The notes under the pieces are model-generated. The model was given only the letters and a program-made list of their open reading frames with translations, made no database searches and was not told where the DNA came from. Below are positions 35,314-44,779 of a stretch of DNA of 64,000 nucleotides, in pieces. This DNA is from Mucilaginibacter_A sp964236465 (GTDB lineage Bacteria; Bacteroidota; Bacteroidia; Sphingobacteriales; Sphingobacteriaceae). Every line of letters begins with the position of its first letter. The first letter of the stretch is position 1. The translations under genes and the position numbers were made by a program. The DNA is taken from contig CAXSBZ010000004.1 in the NCBI GenBank assembly GCA_964236465.1, positions 62,001 to 126,000 on the forward strand. The letters run 5' to 3'.

Positions 35314-36081
35314 TTATTTATTGGCTTGCTTGATATATTGCTCAATAGCCATCGTCATGGATGGTGCTTCGGGCACAGGTGCGGGTATATCCAGGATCAG
35401 CCCTTTTTCTAAAGCCGCTTTATGCGTAGTGGTGCCGTAAGCTGCAATCCGGGTATTATTCTGCTGAAAATTAGGGAAGTTTTTGTAAAGCGACTGGATG
35501 CTGGAAGGGCTGAAAAACGCAATAATATCATAAAAAACTTCGGCCAGATCAGAAAGATCGCTCACCACGGTGCGAAACAAAACAGCCGGCGTAAAATTAT
35601 AACCGTTATCAGCCAAAAATTTCTGCGTTTCTTCGGCAGCAACATCAGAGCATGGATACAGAAACTTTTCGTTGGTATGTTTTTTCAAAACCTCTGCCAA
35701 ATCATTTGCGGTTTGCTTGCCAAAAAATATTTTTCGCTTTCGGTACTGGATATATTTTTGTAGATAAAGTGCGATCGTTTCCGACAGGCAAAAATATTTC
35801 ATCTCCACCGGAACTTCAAAACGCATCTCTTCACAAATCCTGAAGAAATGGTCGGCTGCATTTTTACTGGCAAAAATTACGGCGGAATACTCTCCTAAAG
35901 CAATTTTTTCTTTTCTAAAATCTCTCGCCGGCACGCCTTCTACATGGATAAAAGACCGGAAATCGATTTTCAGGTTGTATTTTTTGGCAAGTTCTGTATA
36001 GGGGTTTTTATCGGATTCGGGTTTGGGTAGCGTTACTAAAATGCTTTTTACTTTTTTCAATCTTTCAGCGGAAGCCTGCAT
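35314..36081 (-). CDS. hemD: Uroporphyrinogen-III synthase
   Basis: HemD closes and inverts the D ring of hydroxymethylbilane to make uroporphyrinogen III in haem synthesis. The family is weakly conserved, but the 255-residue length, opening ILVTLPKPESDKNPYTEL, the segment YSAVIFASKNAADHFF, and IAAYGTTTHKAALEKGL near the end fit. It sits beside a DUF4271 gene, a pairing common in Bacteroidota. Confidence 0.88.
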   Translation of the reverse strand: MQASAERLKKVKSILVTLPKPESDKNPYTELAKKYNLKIDFRSFIHVEGVPARDFRKEKIALGEYSAVIFASKNAADHFFRICEEMRFEVPVEMKYFCLSETIALYLQKYIQYRKRKIFFGKQTANDLAEVLKKHTNEKFLYPCSDVAAEETQKFLADNGYNFTPAVLFRTVVSDLSDLAEVFYDIIAFFSPSSIQSLYKNFPNFQQNNTRIAAYGTTTHKAALEKGLILDIPAPVPEAPSMTMAIEQYIKQANK

Positions 36082-36096
36082 AAGTAGCTGTCTTTC

Positions 36097-37032
36097 TTAT
36101 AGTTTTAAAGCCTTTATTAATATCAGAACAGGGCAAAATTCGAGGGCACAAAGATAAATAAATAAATAAACTTTACTGAATCTATATACGGAAAGTATAT
36201 TGATGCTGCTGCGGACATATTGCCAAAACAAAACCACCAAAATCAGCAAGCCGGAAACGAGCAAAAGCAGTGGTTTAAAACTATCGGCAATCAAACCAAA
36301 GCAAACCACCAGCGGCAAACTGATAAAAGTAAGGTTGAAATAAGTGAGATATAATATGGAAATGTATTCTTTTACCAGGTTTCGAATATTGAATATCAGC
36401 CCTAAAACACGTAGCACAATGATTTTAAGAATAAAAAAGATGATGACCGCAAACATAAACCCGAGGTAAAGCTGCCAGCCGTCATCCGCAAAATTGTGGT
36501 TGTAATAAGAAACAACTTGGTAAAACAGCAGGCTAACAGTAGCTCCAAACAGCAAAAAAAGCAGGATAAACGACCAGGAATTGAGCAGATTTTCTTCTTT
36601 AGAGAACTGCGAAAGTACGCGCTGACTGTAAAATGATTGCACAATATCAGCAATCGATTTGTTCATAAAACGATTAATTATAGCGAGATACAGGAGCAAA
36701 ACCAATATGACGGCCAGCATCCAAATGCGCTTGAAGTTGCGCGTTTTGCCGGGCTGCACTTTGGTTTTGGCGGGTTGATAGTGTACATCCAAAAAAGCAT
36801 AACCAGTATATAATTTTGCTTTGAGCAGGCTATCCAGAAACAGGTTTTTGCGGGCAGGGTCCGGCGGCGTGATAAACAAATGAGCCAGAGAATCGGATTG
36901 AAACTGTTGTTTGGCCAGTTCTGCAGAATCCGGAATGGCATAAAGCCGGGTCAAACTATCCGCTACCGAGGTTTGCGCACATGCTGTTTTTATGGACCAA
37001 AAAACCAGAAAAAAAATTAAGATTGAACGCAT
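36097..37032 (-). CDS. DUF4271 membrane protein
   Basis: A 311-residue protein with a signal peptide (residues 1-19, ends TACAQ), a periplasmic stretch to about residue 105, then about five to six membrane helices. It is 15 bp upstream of hemD and transcribed with it. The family is restricted to Bacteroidota and has no known function, though its placement suggests a link with haem synthesis or envelope. The signal peptide carries a copy of the ACAG-form dispersed word (36981, read as IKTA). Confidence 0.8.
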   Translation of the reverse strand: MRSILIFFLVFWSIKTACAQTSVADSLTRLYAIPDSAELAKQQFQSDSLAHLFITPPDPARKNLFLDSLLKAKLYTGYAFLDVHYQPAKTKVQPGKTRNFKRIWMLAVILVLLLYLAIINRFMNKSIADIVQSFYSQRVLSQFSKEENLLNSWSFILLFLLFGATVSLLFYQVVSYYNHNFADDGWQLYLGFMFAVIIFFILKIIVLRVLGLIFNIRNLVKEYISILYLTYFNLTFISLPLVVCFGLIADSFKPLLLLVSGLLILVVLFWQYVRSSINILSVYRFSKVYLFIYLCALEFCPVLILIKALKL

Positions 37033-37099
37033 GAACTTTTTTCGCCAGATACAAGTTAGGCATCTTTGGGCACAAATTTATCTGAATAATCTGTATAAA

Positions 37100-38605
37100 T
37101 TAATTTTCTTGGCCATTTATTAAAGCCAGCTGGTGCATACTTTTTTCCAGATCCTGGTACAGCGTGCCGAACAGCTGATAGTATTTGGTGTACAGCTGAT
37201 AATTTTTAAAATCCGGTTCAATGATTTGTTTGGCTGAAGAATCCATTTTCAGATTAAAACCGGCAAACCTGCCGGTTTGGATAGCCAGATAAGCTGCACC
37301 GATGGCAGAAGCGTCTTCAGCCTGCAACACAATCAGTTTTTTTCCGGTGATGTCTGCCATCATTTGCAGCCACATTTCGGAAGCTGTAAAACCGCCGCTC
37401 ACCCGGATTTCGTGAACGTTTTTGGAGGCTAACAAAACCGCATCCAGCACACTGCGGATGGCGTAGCAAACGCCTTCCAGCGCAGCCCGCAAAAAATGTG
37501 CTTGCTGATGGTTTGTTTTGATCCCGAAGAAGACACCGCAACTGTTGCTGTCCCACAAAGGCGTGCGCTCGCCGGTAAGATAGGGCAAAAAAAGCAGGCC
37601 GTTGCTGCCGGCGGATACTGTTTTTATCAGGGTAAATATTTGCTCGTAATCTTGTGCCGATGCTGTTTTTATCGACCTAAAATTGCTGAGCAACCAGTTC
37701 AAAACCAAGCCGCCATTGTTGATCGCACCGCCGCAGATATATGTTTGCTCGTTTAGTATATAGTTGAACGTCATGGCTTTAAAATTGTACAAAGGCTTGC
37801 TGCTGGCCATGCGCATGGCACCGCTTGTGCCGATGGTGAGCGCGGCAACGCCAGGCTGATCAGCACCGCTGCCAAGATTTGCCAGGCAGCCATCGTTTGC
37901 TCCGATTACCCAAAAAGTGTTGGTGTTGATGCCGATTCTTTTGCAGATTGTTGCATCCGCATTTTGGCGCATGTGGCCGGTGCTTACTGTTTCTGAAAGC
38001 TGGTTTTCATCAATCCCGGCCAGCTTCAATGTACTTTTATTCCAGCAAAAATTTTGAATATCAAACAAACCGGTGGCTGAAGCAATGGAATGATCTATCT
38101 GAAACTGGTTAAAAAGCCGGAACCAGATCAGTTCTTTGATGGAAATAAACTTAGCTGTTTGCGCAAACAGTTCCGGTTGGTTTTCCCGAAACCAAATGAT
38201 TTTGCTTAGTGGCGACATGGAATAAACCGGTGTACCATTTTGTTCGTACAAGGTTTTTCCCTCGGCAGAAAACCGCAGCTTTTCGGCAATGGTGGCACTG
38301 CGGATATCGGCCCAATTGATGATATTGGTTAGCGGTTTCCCTTTTTGATCAACCAAAATTAAGCTGTGCATGGCGCAGCTCAAACTAATGGCTTCCGGCG
38401 CATTTCCGATCTGCACAACTACTTTACTGATGCAATCTAAAAACCCCTGCCAAATCAGCTCCACATCCTGCTCGGCAAAACCAGGCTCAGGCTGCATCAT
38501 GGGATAATGTTTTTGTGCTGCTGCAAAAGCCTCTCCGCCCAAACCTACGGCAACTGCTTTTACACTGCCTGTACCAATATCTACGCCCAAAATATATTTC
38601 TGCAA
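37100..38605 (-). CDS. FGGY-family carbohydrate kinase, gluconokinase-like
   Basis: FGGY kinases phosphorylate sugars or polyols with ATP. This one resembles gluconate/xylulose kinases: N-terminal YILGVDIGTGSVKAVAV, catalytic-region SCAMHSLILVD and GERTPLWDSNSCGVFFG. The start was set to the TTG at 38605; upstream in-frame residues (LILPDKNSIT) are only the translated dispersed word. Length is then 501 residues, normal for the family. Two ACAG-form words lie in a variable linker (37615-37684). Substrate specificity is not proved by the sequence. Confidence 0.85.
   Translation of the reverse strand: MQKYILGVDIGTGSVKAVAVGLGGEAFAAAQKHYPMMQPEPGFAEQDVELIWQGFLDCISKVVVQIGNAPEAISLSCAMHSLILVDQKGKPLTNIINWADIRSATIAEKLRFSAEGKTLYEQNGTPVYSMSPLSKIIWFRENQPELFAQTAKFISIKELIWFRLFNQFQIDHSIASATGLFDIQNFCWNKSTLKLAGIDENQLSETVSTGHMRQNADATICKRIGINTNTFWVIGANDGCLANLGSGADQPGVAALTIGTSGAMRMASSKPLYNFKAMTFNYILNEQTYICGGAINNGGLVLNWLLSNFRSIKTASAQDYEQIFTLIKTVSAGSNGLLFLPYLTGERTPLWDSNSCGVFFGIKTNHQQAHFLRAALEGVCYAIRSVLDAVLLASKNVHEIRVSGGFTASEMWLQMMADITGKKLIVLQAEDASAIGAAYLAIQTGRFAGFNLKMDSSAKQIIEPDFKNYQLYTKYYQLFGTLYQDLEKSMHQLALINGQEN
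37615..37684 (-). repeat. Two in-frame ACAG-form words in the kinase linker
   Basis: ATACTGTTTTTATC (37615-37628) and ATGCTGTTTTTATC (37660-37673), the latter with the full flank GACCTAAAATT. They encode LIKTVSAG and SIKTASAQ in the segment before the conserved LPYLTGERTPLW motif. Confidence 0.8.
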
Positions 38606-38609
38606 TGTA

Positions 38610-38633
38610 ATGCTGTTTTTATCAGGCAAAATT
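38610..38633 (-). repeat. Extended ACAG-form word in the 5' untranslated region of the kinase
   Basis: ATGCTGTTTTTATC followed by AGGCAAAATT, directly upstream (4 bases) of the proposed TTG start of the kinase gene. Confidence 0.8.
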
Positions 38634-38761
38634 AAAGTAATTTGCAACAGAGTGAAGCAAAGCCAGTATAAACATAAATCCTCCGCTTAACTGCAGCCGA
38701 TTATCAAACTAAAGATAAAAAATGCAGGAACATAATTATATTTGGGTAAAAATTGAATACG

Positions 38762-39094
38762 ATGGACAAGGAAATAGCACTGATAATTGCTGAAATACTT
38801 ATTAAACAGGATGAAACTACTGCACAAGTAAGTAATGTTGCTATACAGATAAACAACGTTACTACAGAAGTAAAAGAAACAAACAGCATTCTTAAAGATT
38901 TCATGGCCATATCTGTTAAGCAATGGGAGCAGCAGCACAAGTTTAATGAATTAATTGTGAGTGAATTGAAAAACATAAAGGAAGTCCTTTCTGCTTTGTC
39001 GCAGTTAGAAACTAGGTTAAAAGCTATTGAGGAACGTGAAAACAAATTTGAAAACAGGCTGGCTAATCTTGAAAAGCTGCTAAAAGCATCGTAA
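38762..39094 (+). CDS. Small coiled-coil protein
   Basis: From the ATG at 38762, 110 residues, hydrophilic, no signal peptide. Predicted to be almost all helical coiled-coil, with heptad-like hydrophobics (VSNVAIQINNVTTEVKETNS; LSQLETRLKAIEERENKFE). No family recognised. It lies between the divergent kinase gene and hemW. Confidence 0.6.
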   Translation: MDKEIALIIAEILIKQDETTAQVSNVAIQINNVTTEVKETNSILKDFMAISVKQWEQQHKFNELIVSELKNIKEVLSALSQLETRLKAIEERENKFENRLANLEKLLKAS

Positions 39095-39164
39095 AAATAT
39101 TTTTTAGTTTCCTACTGTTAACTTATCCGCCTACAAACCGGGTAGTTAAATAATTGCATATTGC

Positions 39165-39172
39165 TACCTTTG
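39165..39172 (+). promoter_or_regulatory. Possible -7 promoter element of hemW
   Basis: TACCTTTG matches the Bacteroidota -7 consensus TAnnTTTG. It ends 4 bases before the hemW ATG, which would make a very short or leaderless mRNA. No good TTG was found at the right distance upstream. Confidence 0.3.
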
Positions 39173-39176
39173 CTGC

Positions 39177-40298
39177 ATGGCCGGCATCTACATCCACATC
39201 CCTTTTTGCAAGCAAGCCTGTCATTATTGCGATTTCCATTTCAGCACTTCTTTTCAATATAAAAAGGAAATTTTGCAGGCTTTGCAGCAAGAAATACGGA
39301 TGCAAAAAGATTATCTGCAAGGCGAAACCATAGAAACGATTTATTTTGGCGGAGGAACGCCATCTGTTTTGGAAACTGCGGAAATCAACGTTTTGCTGGA
39401 GGAGATTTTCACGAATTTTACAGTTAAAGCTGATGCGGAAATTACTTTGGAAGCAAACCCGGATGATTTGCAGTTGCAGAAAATCCGCAGCTTAAAACAA
39501 ACACTTATTAACCGTTTCAGCATTGGTGTGCAATCTTTTTTTGAGGAGGATTTGATTTGGATGAACCGCACGCACAATGCCGATGAAGCTTTTACCTCGA
39601 TAAAAACAGTGCAGGATGCAGGTTTTAACAACATTACAATTGACCTGATTTATGGCTATCCGCTGCTGACAGAGGCCAAATGGCAATACAATTTAGAGCA
39701 GTTTTTCCAACTTCAAATTCCGCATTTGTCGGCTTATTCCATCACGGTGGAACCACAAACGGCACTTGCTTCTTTTATCAGCAAAAAAAAGCAGCCTGCC
39801 ATGAACGATGAGCAAAGTGCTACACAGTTTGAATTTTTGATGGATCAGGCCGAAAAACATGAGTTTGAGCATTATGAGATTTCTAATTTTAGCTTGCCCG
39901 GCTGGCATTCGCGCCACAATTCCAATTACTGGAAAGGTGTAAAATATCTTGGTATTGGCCCGTCCGCACATTCTTTTAACGGCAAATCCCGGCAATGGAA
40001 TGTGGCCAATAATCAGCAATATTTGGCGGCAATCAACACCAATCATGCTTCTTTTACCTTAGAAATTTTATCAAAGCAAGATCAGGTAAACGAACTCATC
40101 ATGACTAATTTGCGCACCAGCAACGGTTTGAATTTGAATTTGGCCGATCAATTAAGCCAGGGCGCAGCCGAAGCTATTTTGAAAGATGCCCGGCAGTTTC
40201 TTAATAAAAACTGGCTTGTGCAAACCAATCAGCTGCTTGCTTTAACTCGTGCAGGAAAGCTTTATGCTGATTATATTGCTGCCGGGCTTTTTATCTGA
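39177..40298 (+). CDS. hemW: Radical SAM haem chaperone HemW
   Basis: HemW is a radical-SAM protein related to coproporphyrinogen III dehydrogenase that delivers haem to respiratory proteins. The 373-residue protein begins MAGIYIHIPFCKQACHYCDF with the cluster cysteines Cys11, Cys15 and Cys18, then IYFGGGTPSVL and RFSIGVQSF. Length and lack of a long N-terminal extension fit HemW rather than HemN, but a dehydrogenase role cannot be fully excluded. Dispersed words are at 39599, 39766 and 40045. Confidence 0.9.
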   Translation: MAGIYIHIPFCKQACHYCDFHFSTSFQYKKEILQALQQEIRMQKDYLQGETIETIYFGGGTPSVLETAEINVLLEEIFTNFTVKADAEITLEANPDDLQLQKIRSLKQTLINRFSIGVQSFFEEDLIWMNRTHNADEAFTSIKTVQDAGFNNITIDLIYGYPLLTEAKWQYNLEQFFQLQIPHLSAYSITVEPQTALASFISKKKQPAMNDEQSATQFEFLMDQAEKHEFEHYEISNFSLPGWHSRHNSNYWKGVKYLGIGPSAHSFNGKSRQWNVANNQQYLAAINTNHASFTLEILSKQDQVNELIMTNLRTSNGLNLNLADQLSQGAAEAILKDARQFLNKNWLVQTNQLLALTRAGKLYADYIAAGLFI

Positions 40299-40405
40299 GC
40301 TGATTATAAACAATTGATCTATAGAACATAATCTATATTAAATCTATTATTGAAACTAGCAGGAGGCATTTAACGTAACTTCTTTCAATATAAACTTCAC
40401 ACACA

Positions 40406-40957
40406 ATGAAAAAATTATTTTTTACAGCCCTTGCTTTAGTAGCTTTAGCATCCGCCCCAAAAGTGTACGCACAAAAAGACCCGATGGTGGGTGGTGCAAA
40501 AATGTATGCAACGAAAGACATTGTTGATAATGCCATAAACTCTAAAGACCATACCACTTTGGTTGCTGCTGTTAAAGCTGCAGGCTTAGTAGAAACTTTG
40601 AAGAGTACAGGTCCGTTCACTGTTTTTGCACCTACAAACGAAGCATTTAACAAACTGCCAGCCGGAACGGTTGAAACTTTGGTAAAACCAGAAAACAAAG
40701 CAACGTTGACTAAAATTTTAACTTATCACGTTGTTGCCGGAAGATTATCTTCTAAAGATATTGCCGCTAAAATTAAAGCTGGTAACGGCAAAGCTGAATT
40801 CAAAACGGTTGAAGGTGGAACCTTGACTGCTATGATGAAAGGTGGAAAATTAGTTTTAACAGACGAAAAAGGTGGCACATCTACTGTTACAATTAAAGAC
40901 GTTTTTCAAAAAAATGGTGTAATCCATGTAGTTGATACGGTATTGATGCCAAACTAA
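40406..40957 (+). CDS. Secreted fasciclin (FAS1) domain protein
   Basis: FAS1 domains mediate adhesion. The 183-residue protein has a signal peptide (residues 1-23, ends VYAQ) and one FAS1 domain with the two family motifs: GPFTVFAPTNEAFNKLP and a C-terminal NGVIHVVDTVLMP. The spacing TYHVVAGRLSSKDI is also standard. Single gene followed by a strong terminator. Ligand unknown. Confidence 0.92.
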   Translation: MKKLFFTALALVALASAPKVYAQKDPMVGGAKMYATKDIVDNAINSKDHTTLVAAVKAAGLVETLKSTGPFTVFAPTNEAFNKLPAGTVETLVKPENKATLTKILTYHVVAGRLSSKDIAAKIKAGNGKAEFKTVEGGTLTAMMKGGKLVLTDEKGGTSTVTIKDVFQKNGVIHVVDTVLMPN

Positions 40958-40983
40958 GCTTTAGGCTTTTTAAAAAATTTTGA

Positions 40984-41018
40984 AACCCGGCTGCCCTGAG
41001 CGCCGGGTTTTCTTTTTG
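40984..41018 (+). terminator. Intrinsic terminator of the fasciclin gene
   Basis: AACCCGGC (40984-40991) pairs with GCCGGGTT (41002-41009), a perfect 8-bp stem with a 10-base loop, followed by TTCTTTTTG. Confidence 0.85.
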
Positions 41019-41102
41019 TCAGCACATTTTCAAAATATCCCTCAAAACTTTAAAAAGCAGGCTTTTGTGTAATCTTTGTACTGTTAAATTAAAGTTAAGA
41101 AC

Positions 41103-41984
41103 ATGGGCTTTAAGCTTTCTCAAATAAACCGCACAGATCATATTTCTAAAAAAGATTTCATTGATAATTACCTGATTCCGCGCAAGCCATTAGTAATCAG
41201 AAAAGCAACCGAGATCTGGCCGGCTTTACAAAAATGGACTTTTGAGTACTTAAAAGAAGTAGTAGGCGATAAAACGGTACCGTTATATAACAGTGCCAAA
41301 GCTGATCCTACAAAACCAATTAACGCTTCGGCTGCGGAGATGAAGTTTGCAGATTACATCGATCTGATCCAAACTAAACCTACCGATCTACGCATATTTT
41401 TATTTGATCCGATAAAAGAAGCACCAAAACTATTAAAAGATTATCGGTCGCCAACGGATTTAATGGGTGGCTTTCTGGATAAATACCCGAACATGTTTTT
41501 TGGCGGAAAAGGTTCTGTTACGTTTTTGCATTACGATATTGACTTGGCGCATATTTTCCACACACATTTTAATGGCCGAAAACACGTTATTTTGTTTGAT
41601 TATAAATGGAAAGAACGCTTGTACGCTTTGCCATTTGCTACTTACGCTTTAGAAAATTATGATGTGGAACGCCCGGATTTTGAGAAATTTCCGGCTTTGG
41701 ATGGCATTGAAGGACAGGAAACTATTTTGGAACACGGCGATACGCTGTTTATGCCAACGGGCTTTTGGCATTGGATGAAATATCTGGATGGATCGTTTTC
41801 AATCTCGTTGCGTGCTTGGGATAAATCATGGGCAATCAAAGCCAAAAGTTTGTACAACTTAACTATCCAACGGAAGTTTGACAACGTAATGAAAGCCAAG
41901 TTCAAAACAAAATATATGGACTGGAAAGAGCAAGTGGCCATCAAACGTGCCGAAAAAGCTTTGATAGAACAGTTGCCCAAATAA
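41103..41984 (+). CDS. JmjC/cupin-8-type dioxygenase-like protein, tandem copy 1
   Basis: Cupin-8/JmjC-like Fe(II) and 2-oxoglutarate oxygenases hydroxylate small molecules, amino acids or proteins. In 293 residues, the metal motif HxD is His143/Asp145 in FLHYDIDLAH, and the distal His is likely in MPTGFWHWMKYL. The N-terminal segment RKPLVIRKATEIWPALQKW is the usual start of the family. The next gene, 111 bp on, is a paralogue of the same length. Codons 104-107 (IKEA) are written with GATAAAAGAAGCAC, which its paralogue lacks. Confidence 0.85.
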   Translation: MGFKLSQINRTDHISKKDFIDNYLIPRKPLVIRKATEIWPALQKWTFEYLKEVVGDKTVPLYNSAKADPTKPINASAAEMKFADYIDLIQTKPTDLRIFLFDPIKEAPKLLKDYRSPTDLMGGFLDKYPNMFFGGKGSVTFLHYDIDLAHIFHTHFNGRKHVILFDYKWKERLYALPFATYALENYDVERPDFEKFPALDGIEGQETILEHGDTLFMPTGFWHWMKYLDGSFSISLRAWDKSWAIKAKSLYNLTIQRKFDNVMKAKFKTKYMDWKEQVAIKRAEKALIEQLPK

Positions 41985-42026
41985 TGTTTGCTTTGTCATA
42001 ATCAGCATTCAAAAAACGAATGGGTA

Positions 42027-42050
42027 ATACTTCTTTTATCAGGTTAATTT
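42027..42050 (-). repeat. Dispersed repeat word, single extended copy
   Basis: ATACTTCTTTTATC followed by AGGTTAATTT, in the spacer between the two cupin paralogues. Confidence 0.75.
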
Positions 42051-42095
42051 ATTATTTAATTTTACAAAAATTTAGCTGATACATAACCCGATATT

Positions 42096-42977
42096 ATGAG
42101 TTTTATCTTGAAACCGGTTGATACGGTTGACATCATCGACCCAATCACTTTTCAAAAAGAATATCTTGCCAAACGCAAACCTTTATTAATCAAAGGATTA
42201 ACAAAAGATTGGCCTGCCCTTGAAAAGTGGACGCCTGAATACATGAAAGCTGCTGTCGGCAATAAAATGGTTCCGCTTTATGATAATTCTAAAGCTGACC
42301 CTTCCAAACCGATTAATGCGGCGGCGGCAGAAATGAAGTTTGCAGATTATATTGATCTCATTAAAACGCAGCCGACTGAACTGCGAATTTTCTTTTTCAA
42401 TATTTTTAAGCAGGCACCGCAGCTTTTGAATGATATTGTGCTGCCAAAAGATTTGATGGGCGGATTTTTAGAAAATATGCCGGCCATGTTTTTTGGCGGA
42501 TCCAATTCGGTTACGTTTTTGCATTACGATATTGATCTGCCGCACATTTTTCATACCCATTTTGGCGGTCGAAAACATGTAATTCTGTTTGAAAATAAAT
42601 GGAAACGCCGTTTATATTGTATCCCGAATGCCACTTATGCTTTGGAAGATTATGATGTAGCCAACCCTGATTTCAACAAATTTCCGGCTTTAAAAGGTGT
42701 GGAAGGCCAAGAAGTTTTCCTAGAACACGGCGATACTTTGTTTATGCCAACCGGTTACTGGCATTGGATGAAATACCTCGATGGCTCCTACTCGTTAAGT
42801 TTGCGTGCTTGGGATGCTTCCATTAGCCGCAAAATTTCCAGCTTGTGCAACTTAGCTTTAAAAGGCGGCGTAGACAGTGTTTTGAAGATGGCTTTGAAAG
42901 CACCTTATGCTAAATTTCGGGAAAAACTGGCTGTAAAACGAGCAGAAAAAGCATTGGCAGCAGGAAGCCCGAGATAA
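42096..42977 (+). CDS. JmjC/cupin-8-type dioxygenase-like protein, tandem copy 2
   Basis: Same length as copy 1 (293 residues), aligns without gaps, and keeps the HxD pair (FLHYDIDLPH) and GYWHWMKYLDGS. The family role is Fe(II)/2-oxoglutarate-dependent hydroxylation; substrate unknown. The tandem pair is a duplication. Where copy 1 reads PIKEAPKLL, copy 2 reads IFKQAPQLL with a different nucleotide sequence. A 3' end 1 bp from the convergent S41 gene. Confidence 0.85.
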   Translation: MSFILKPVDTVDIIDPITFQKEYLAKRKPLLIKGLTKDWPALEKWTPEYMKAAVGNKMVPLYDNSKADPSKPINAAAAEMKFADYIDLIKTQPTELRIFFFNIFKQAPQLLNDIVLPKDLMGGFLENMPAMFFGGSNSVTFLHYDIDLPHIFHTHFGGRKHVILFENKWKRRLYCIPNATYALEDYDVANPDFNKFPALKGVEGQEVFLEHGDTLFMPTGYWHWMKYLDGSYSLSLRAWDASISRKISSLCNLALKGGVDSVLKMALKAPYAKFREKLAVKRAEKALAAGSPR

Positions 42978-42978
42978 G

Positions 42979-44676
42979 CTATTTGTTTAATAATTCTATA
43001 GATTTATTTTTGGCCGCATCTGTTCCGTTTAATAAATCTTTAATTGTTTTTTTAACCGTTATATCTGGCATTATACCAACTCCCACAAACTCTTTTCCAT
43101 TTGGGTAATAATCCCTTTTTCCACAAACCCTTGCTTTACCACCGCCCGGAAGATCAAAGGGGACTGGTTGGCCTGTACTTCCTCCTGTAAGTTGGCCCAC
43201 TAATTTCCCTCGTTTCATATAGTCGAAGGCGACAGTAAAATCTTCCGCAGCAGAAAAAGTACGTGGGCCGATAAGCAACACTACAGGTTTGTTATAATAC
43301 AATTTACCATTTGGTTTCCATTCATTTGGAACATTTACCTCCCACTGTGGCTCATCACCAGGCTTTGAAATATGTTCCAACACTTTTGATGTAGCATACT
43401 TAAAAGGCTTGTTGGTTAACTTACTAATAATATTAAATCCGATACCTCCATCACCACCGCCATTATACCTGATATCAATAATCAAACCCTTCGTTTTTGA
43501 TATTTTAGTATAAAGCGAATCGAAATCTCTATTAATATTTCTATCCTCAAAATTATTAATTGTTAGATAACCTATATTTTTTATTTCCTCATATTCAATT
43601 GTTTTTAACACTTTTATATCACGATAGCCCGTACGTGCAATAGTCCTATTTATTATCTTTCCATTGCGATCTTTAAATTCAATAAGTATCGGCTTTTCTT
43701 TAGGTCCCGAAAGTAACGCATAAGTAAATTCCCTTACTTCCATATCTTGAAGTGTTGAACTGCTTTGATAGGGTTTAATGTTTTTTTCAGCATAGCTAAT
43801 AACTGGTTCTATGTCGATTTTTACTATTTCGAGACCAGGATTTATTCCAGATTTTAAAAGACTATCGCTAAATACCTGCGTAACAAAAACTCGTCCTTCA
43901 ATTAACTCAGTACGAAAAGGAGGCCGCGAGTAAAATTCATCTGATAATTCATTTGGTACATATACATTCGTATGCCCATCTTTTAACTGCGCATAAAAGC
44001 TTATTAATACCTTGTAATATTCGGAAATAGAATTTGTATTCTTAACTTTTGGCAGGTAATCCATATACAACTGGTTCCAATCAGCCTGTAAATGATCAAA
44101 ATATACAAAGTTATATTTTGCCATAGACCACAACAATGATAAACCTGCAACCTTTTCAGCTTCTGACAAATCAGGCTTATAAACAGTTTTAAAGGCAGTA
44201 TTTTCCCATAACTTGCCTTGGTTATTCATTTTATTAATTACTGCCAAATACCTTGGCTCTGTTTTTAAAGAATTTAAAGCAGAGTCCTGCTGGATATAAG
44301 ATACAACACCACTTGGTTCGCCCAGCGAAAACATATTTTCAAGAGATGACAAGGCTAATTCTTTTTGATTTGAAATAGCATATGCATTTGCAAGATCTAA
44401 ATATATATCGTTACTACGAGCTTTTAAATAAATATTGCCTTGTGCAAGCTCCTTAATAGGAATGCTATCAAGAAAAACAAGGGCATTTTTAAGTATTTTA
44501 ATCCCTTTAGCAATTTCAGCAGCACTAGCTTTATTTTTTTCCCACAAATCATTTGCGTCAGACCTTGCTTGTTGAGCTTTATTATATGCTTGCATAGCAG
44601 TAAAATGTTGTTGTGCTTTAGCTTTAAAAGAAACAATTAGTAACAAGATAAGTAAAATCGTAAATCTATTTTGCAT
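42979..44676 (-). CDS. S41-family (tail-specific type) secreted peptidase
   Basis: Start set to the ATG at 44676 (565 residues), giving a clean signal peptide that ends FKAKAQ. The N-terminal third has TPR-like helices, followed by a PDZ-like part (VFVTQVFSDSLLKSGINPGLEIVKID) and the protease core (LIIDIRYNGGGDGGIGF and PRTFSAAEDFTVAFDYMK, where the Ser is the likely nucleophile). C-terminal processing proteases cut exported proteins. The region is A+T-richer than the surroundings and contains no dispersed word. Confidence 0.87.
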   Translation of the reverse strand: MQNRFTILLILLLIVSFKAKAQQHFTAMQAYNKAQQARSDANDLWEKNKASAAEIAKGIKILKNALVFLDSIPIKELAQGNIYLKARSNDIYLDLANAYAISNQKELALSSLENMFSLGEPSGVVSYIQQDSALNSLKTEPRYLAVINKMNNQGKLWENTAFKTVYKPDLSEAEKVAGLSLLWSMAKYNFVYFDHLQADWNQLYMDYLPKVKNTNSISEYYKVLISFYAQLKDGHTNVYVPNELSDEFYSRPPFRTELIEGRVFVTQVFSDSLLKSGINPGLEIVKIDIEPVISYAEKNIKPYQSSSTLQDMEVREFTYALLSGPKEKPILIEFKDRNGKIINRTIARTGYRDIKVLKTIEYEEIKNIGYLTINNFEDRNINRDFDSLYTKISKTKGLIIDIRYNGGGDGGIGFNIISKLTNKPFKYATSKVLEHISKPGDEPQWEVNVPNEWKPNGKLYYNKPVVLLIGPRTFSAAEDFTVAFDYMKRGKLVGQLTGGSTGQPVPFDLPGGGKARVCGKRDYYPNGKEFVGVGIMPDITVKKTIKDLLNGTDAAKNKSIELLNK

Positions 44677-44779
44677 ATTTATAAAGTAAAAAATTGATTG
44701 AAACAAAACCTAAAAGCCAAATTAAACATTTAAAAAAACATTAAAACATTATTGAATCAAAAGGAAATAAATTTGATAA

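Noticed and set aside
35176..35412. 78-residue frame on plus strand
   Set aside because: Runs through the repeat pair into hemD antisense.
38606..38647. N-terminal extension of the kinase
   Set aside because: Those residues are the translated dispersed word; the family start YILGVDIG follows the TTG at 38605.
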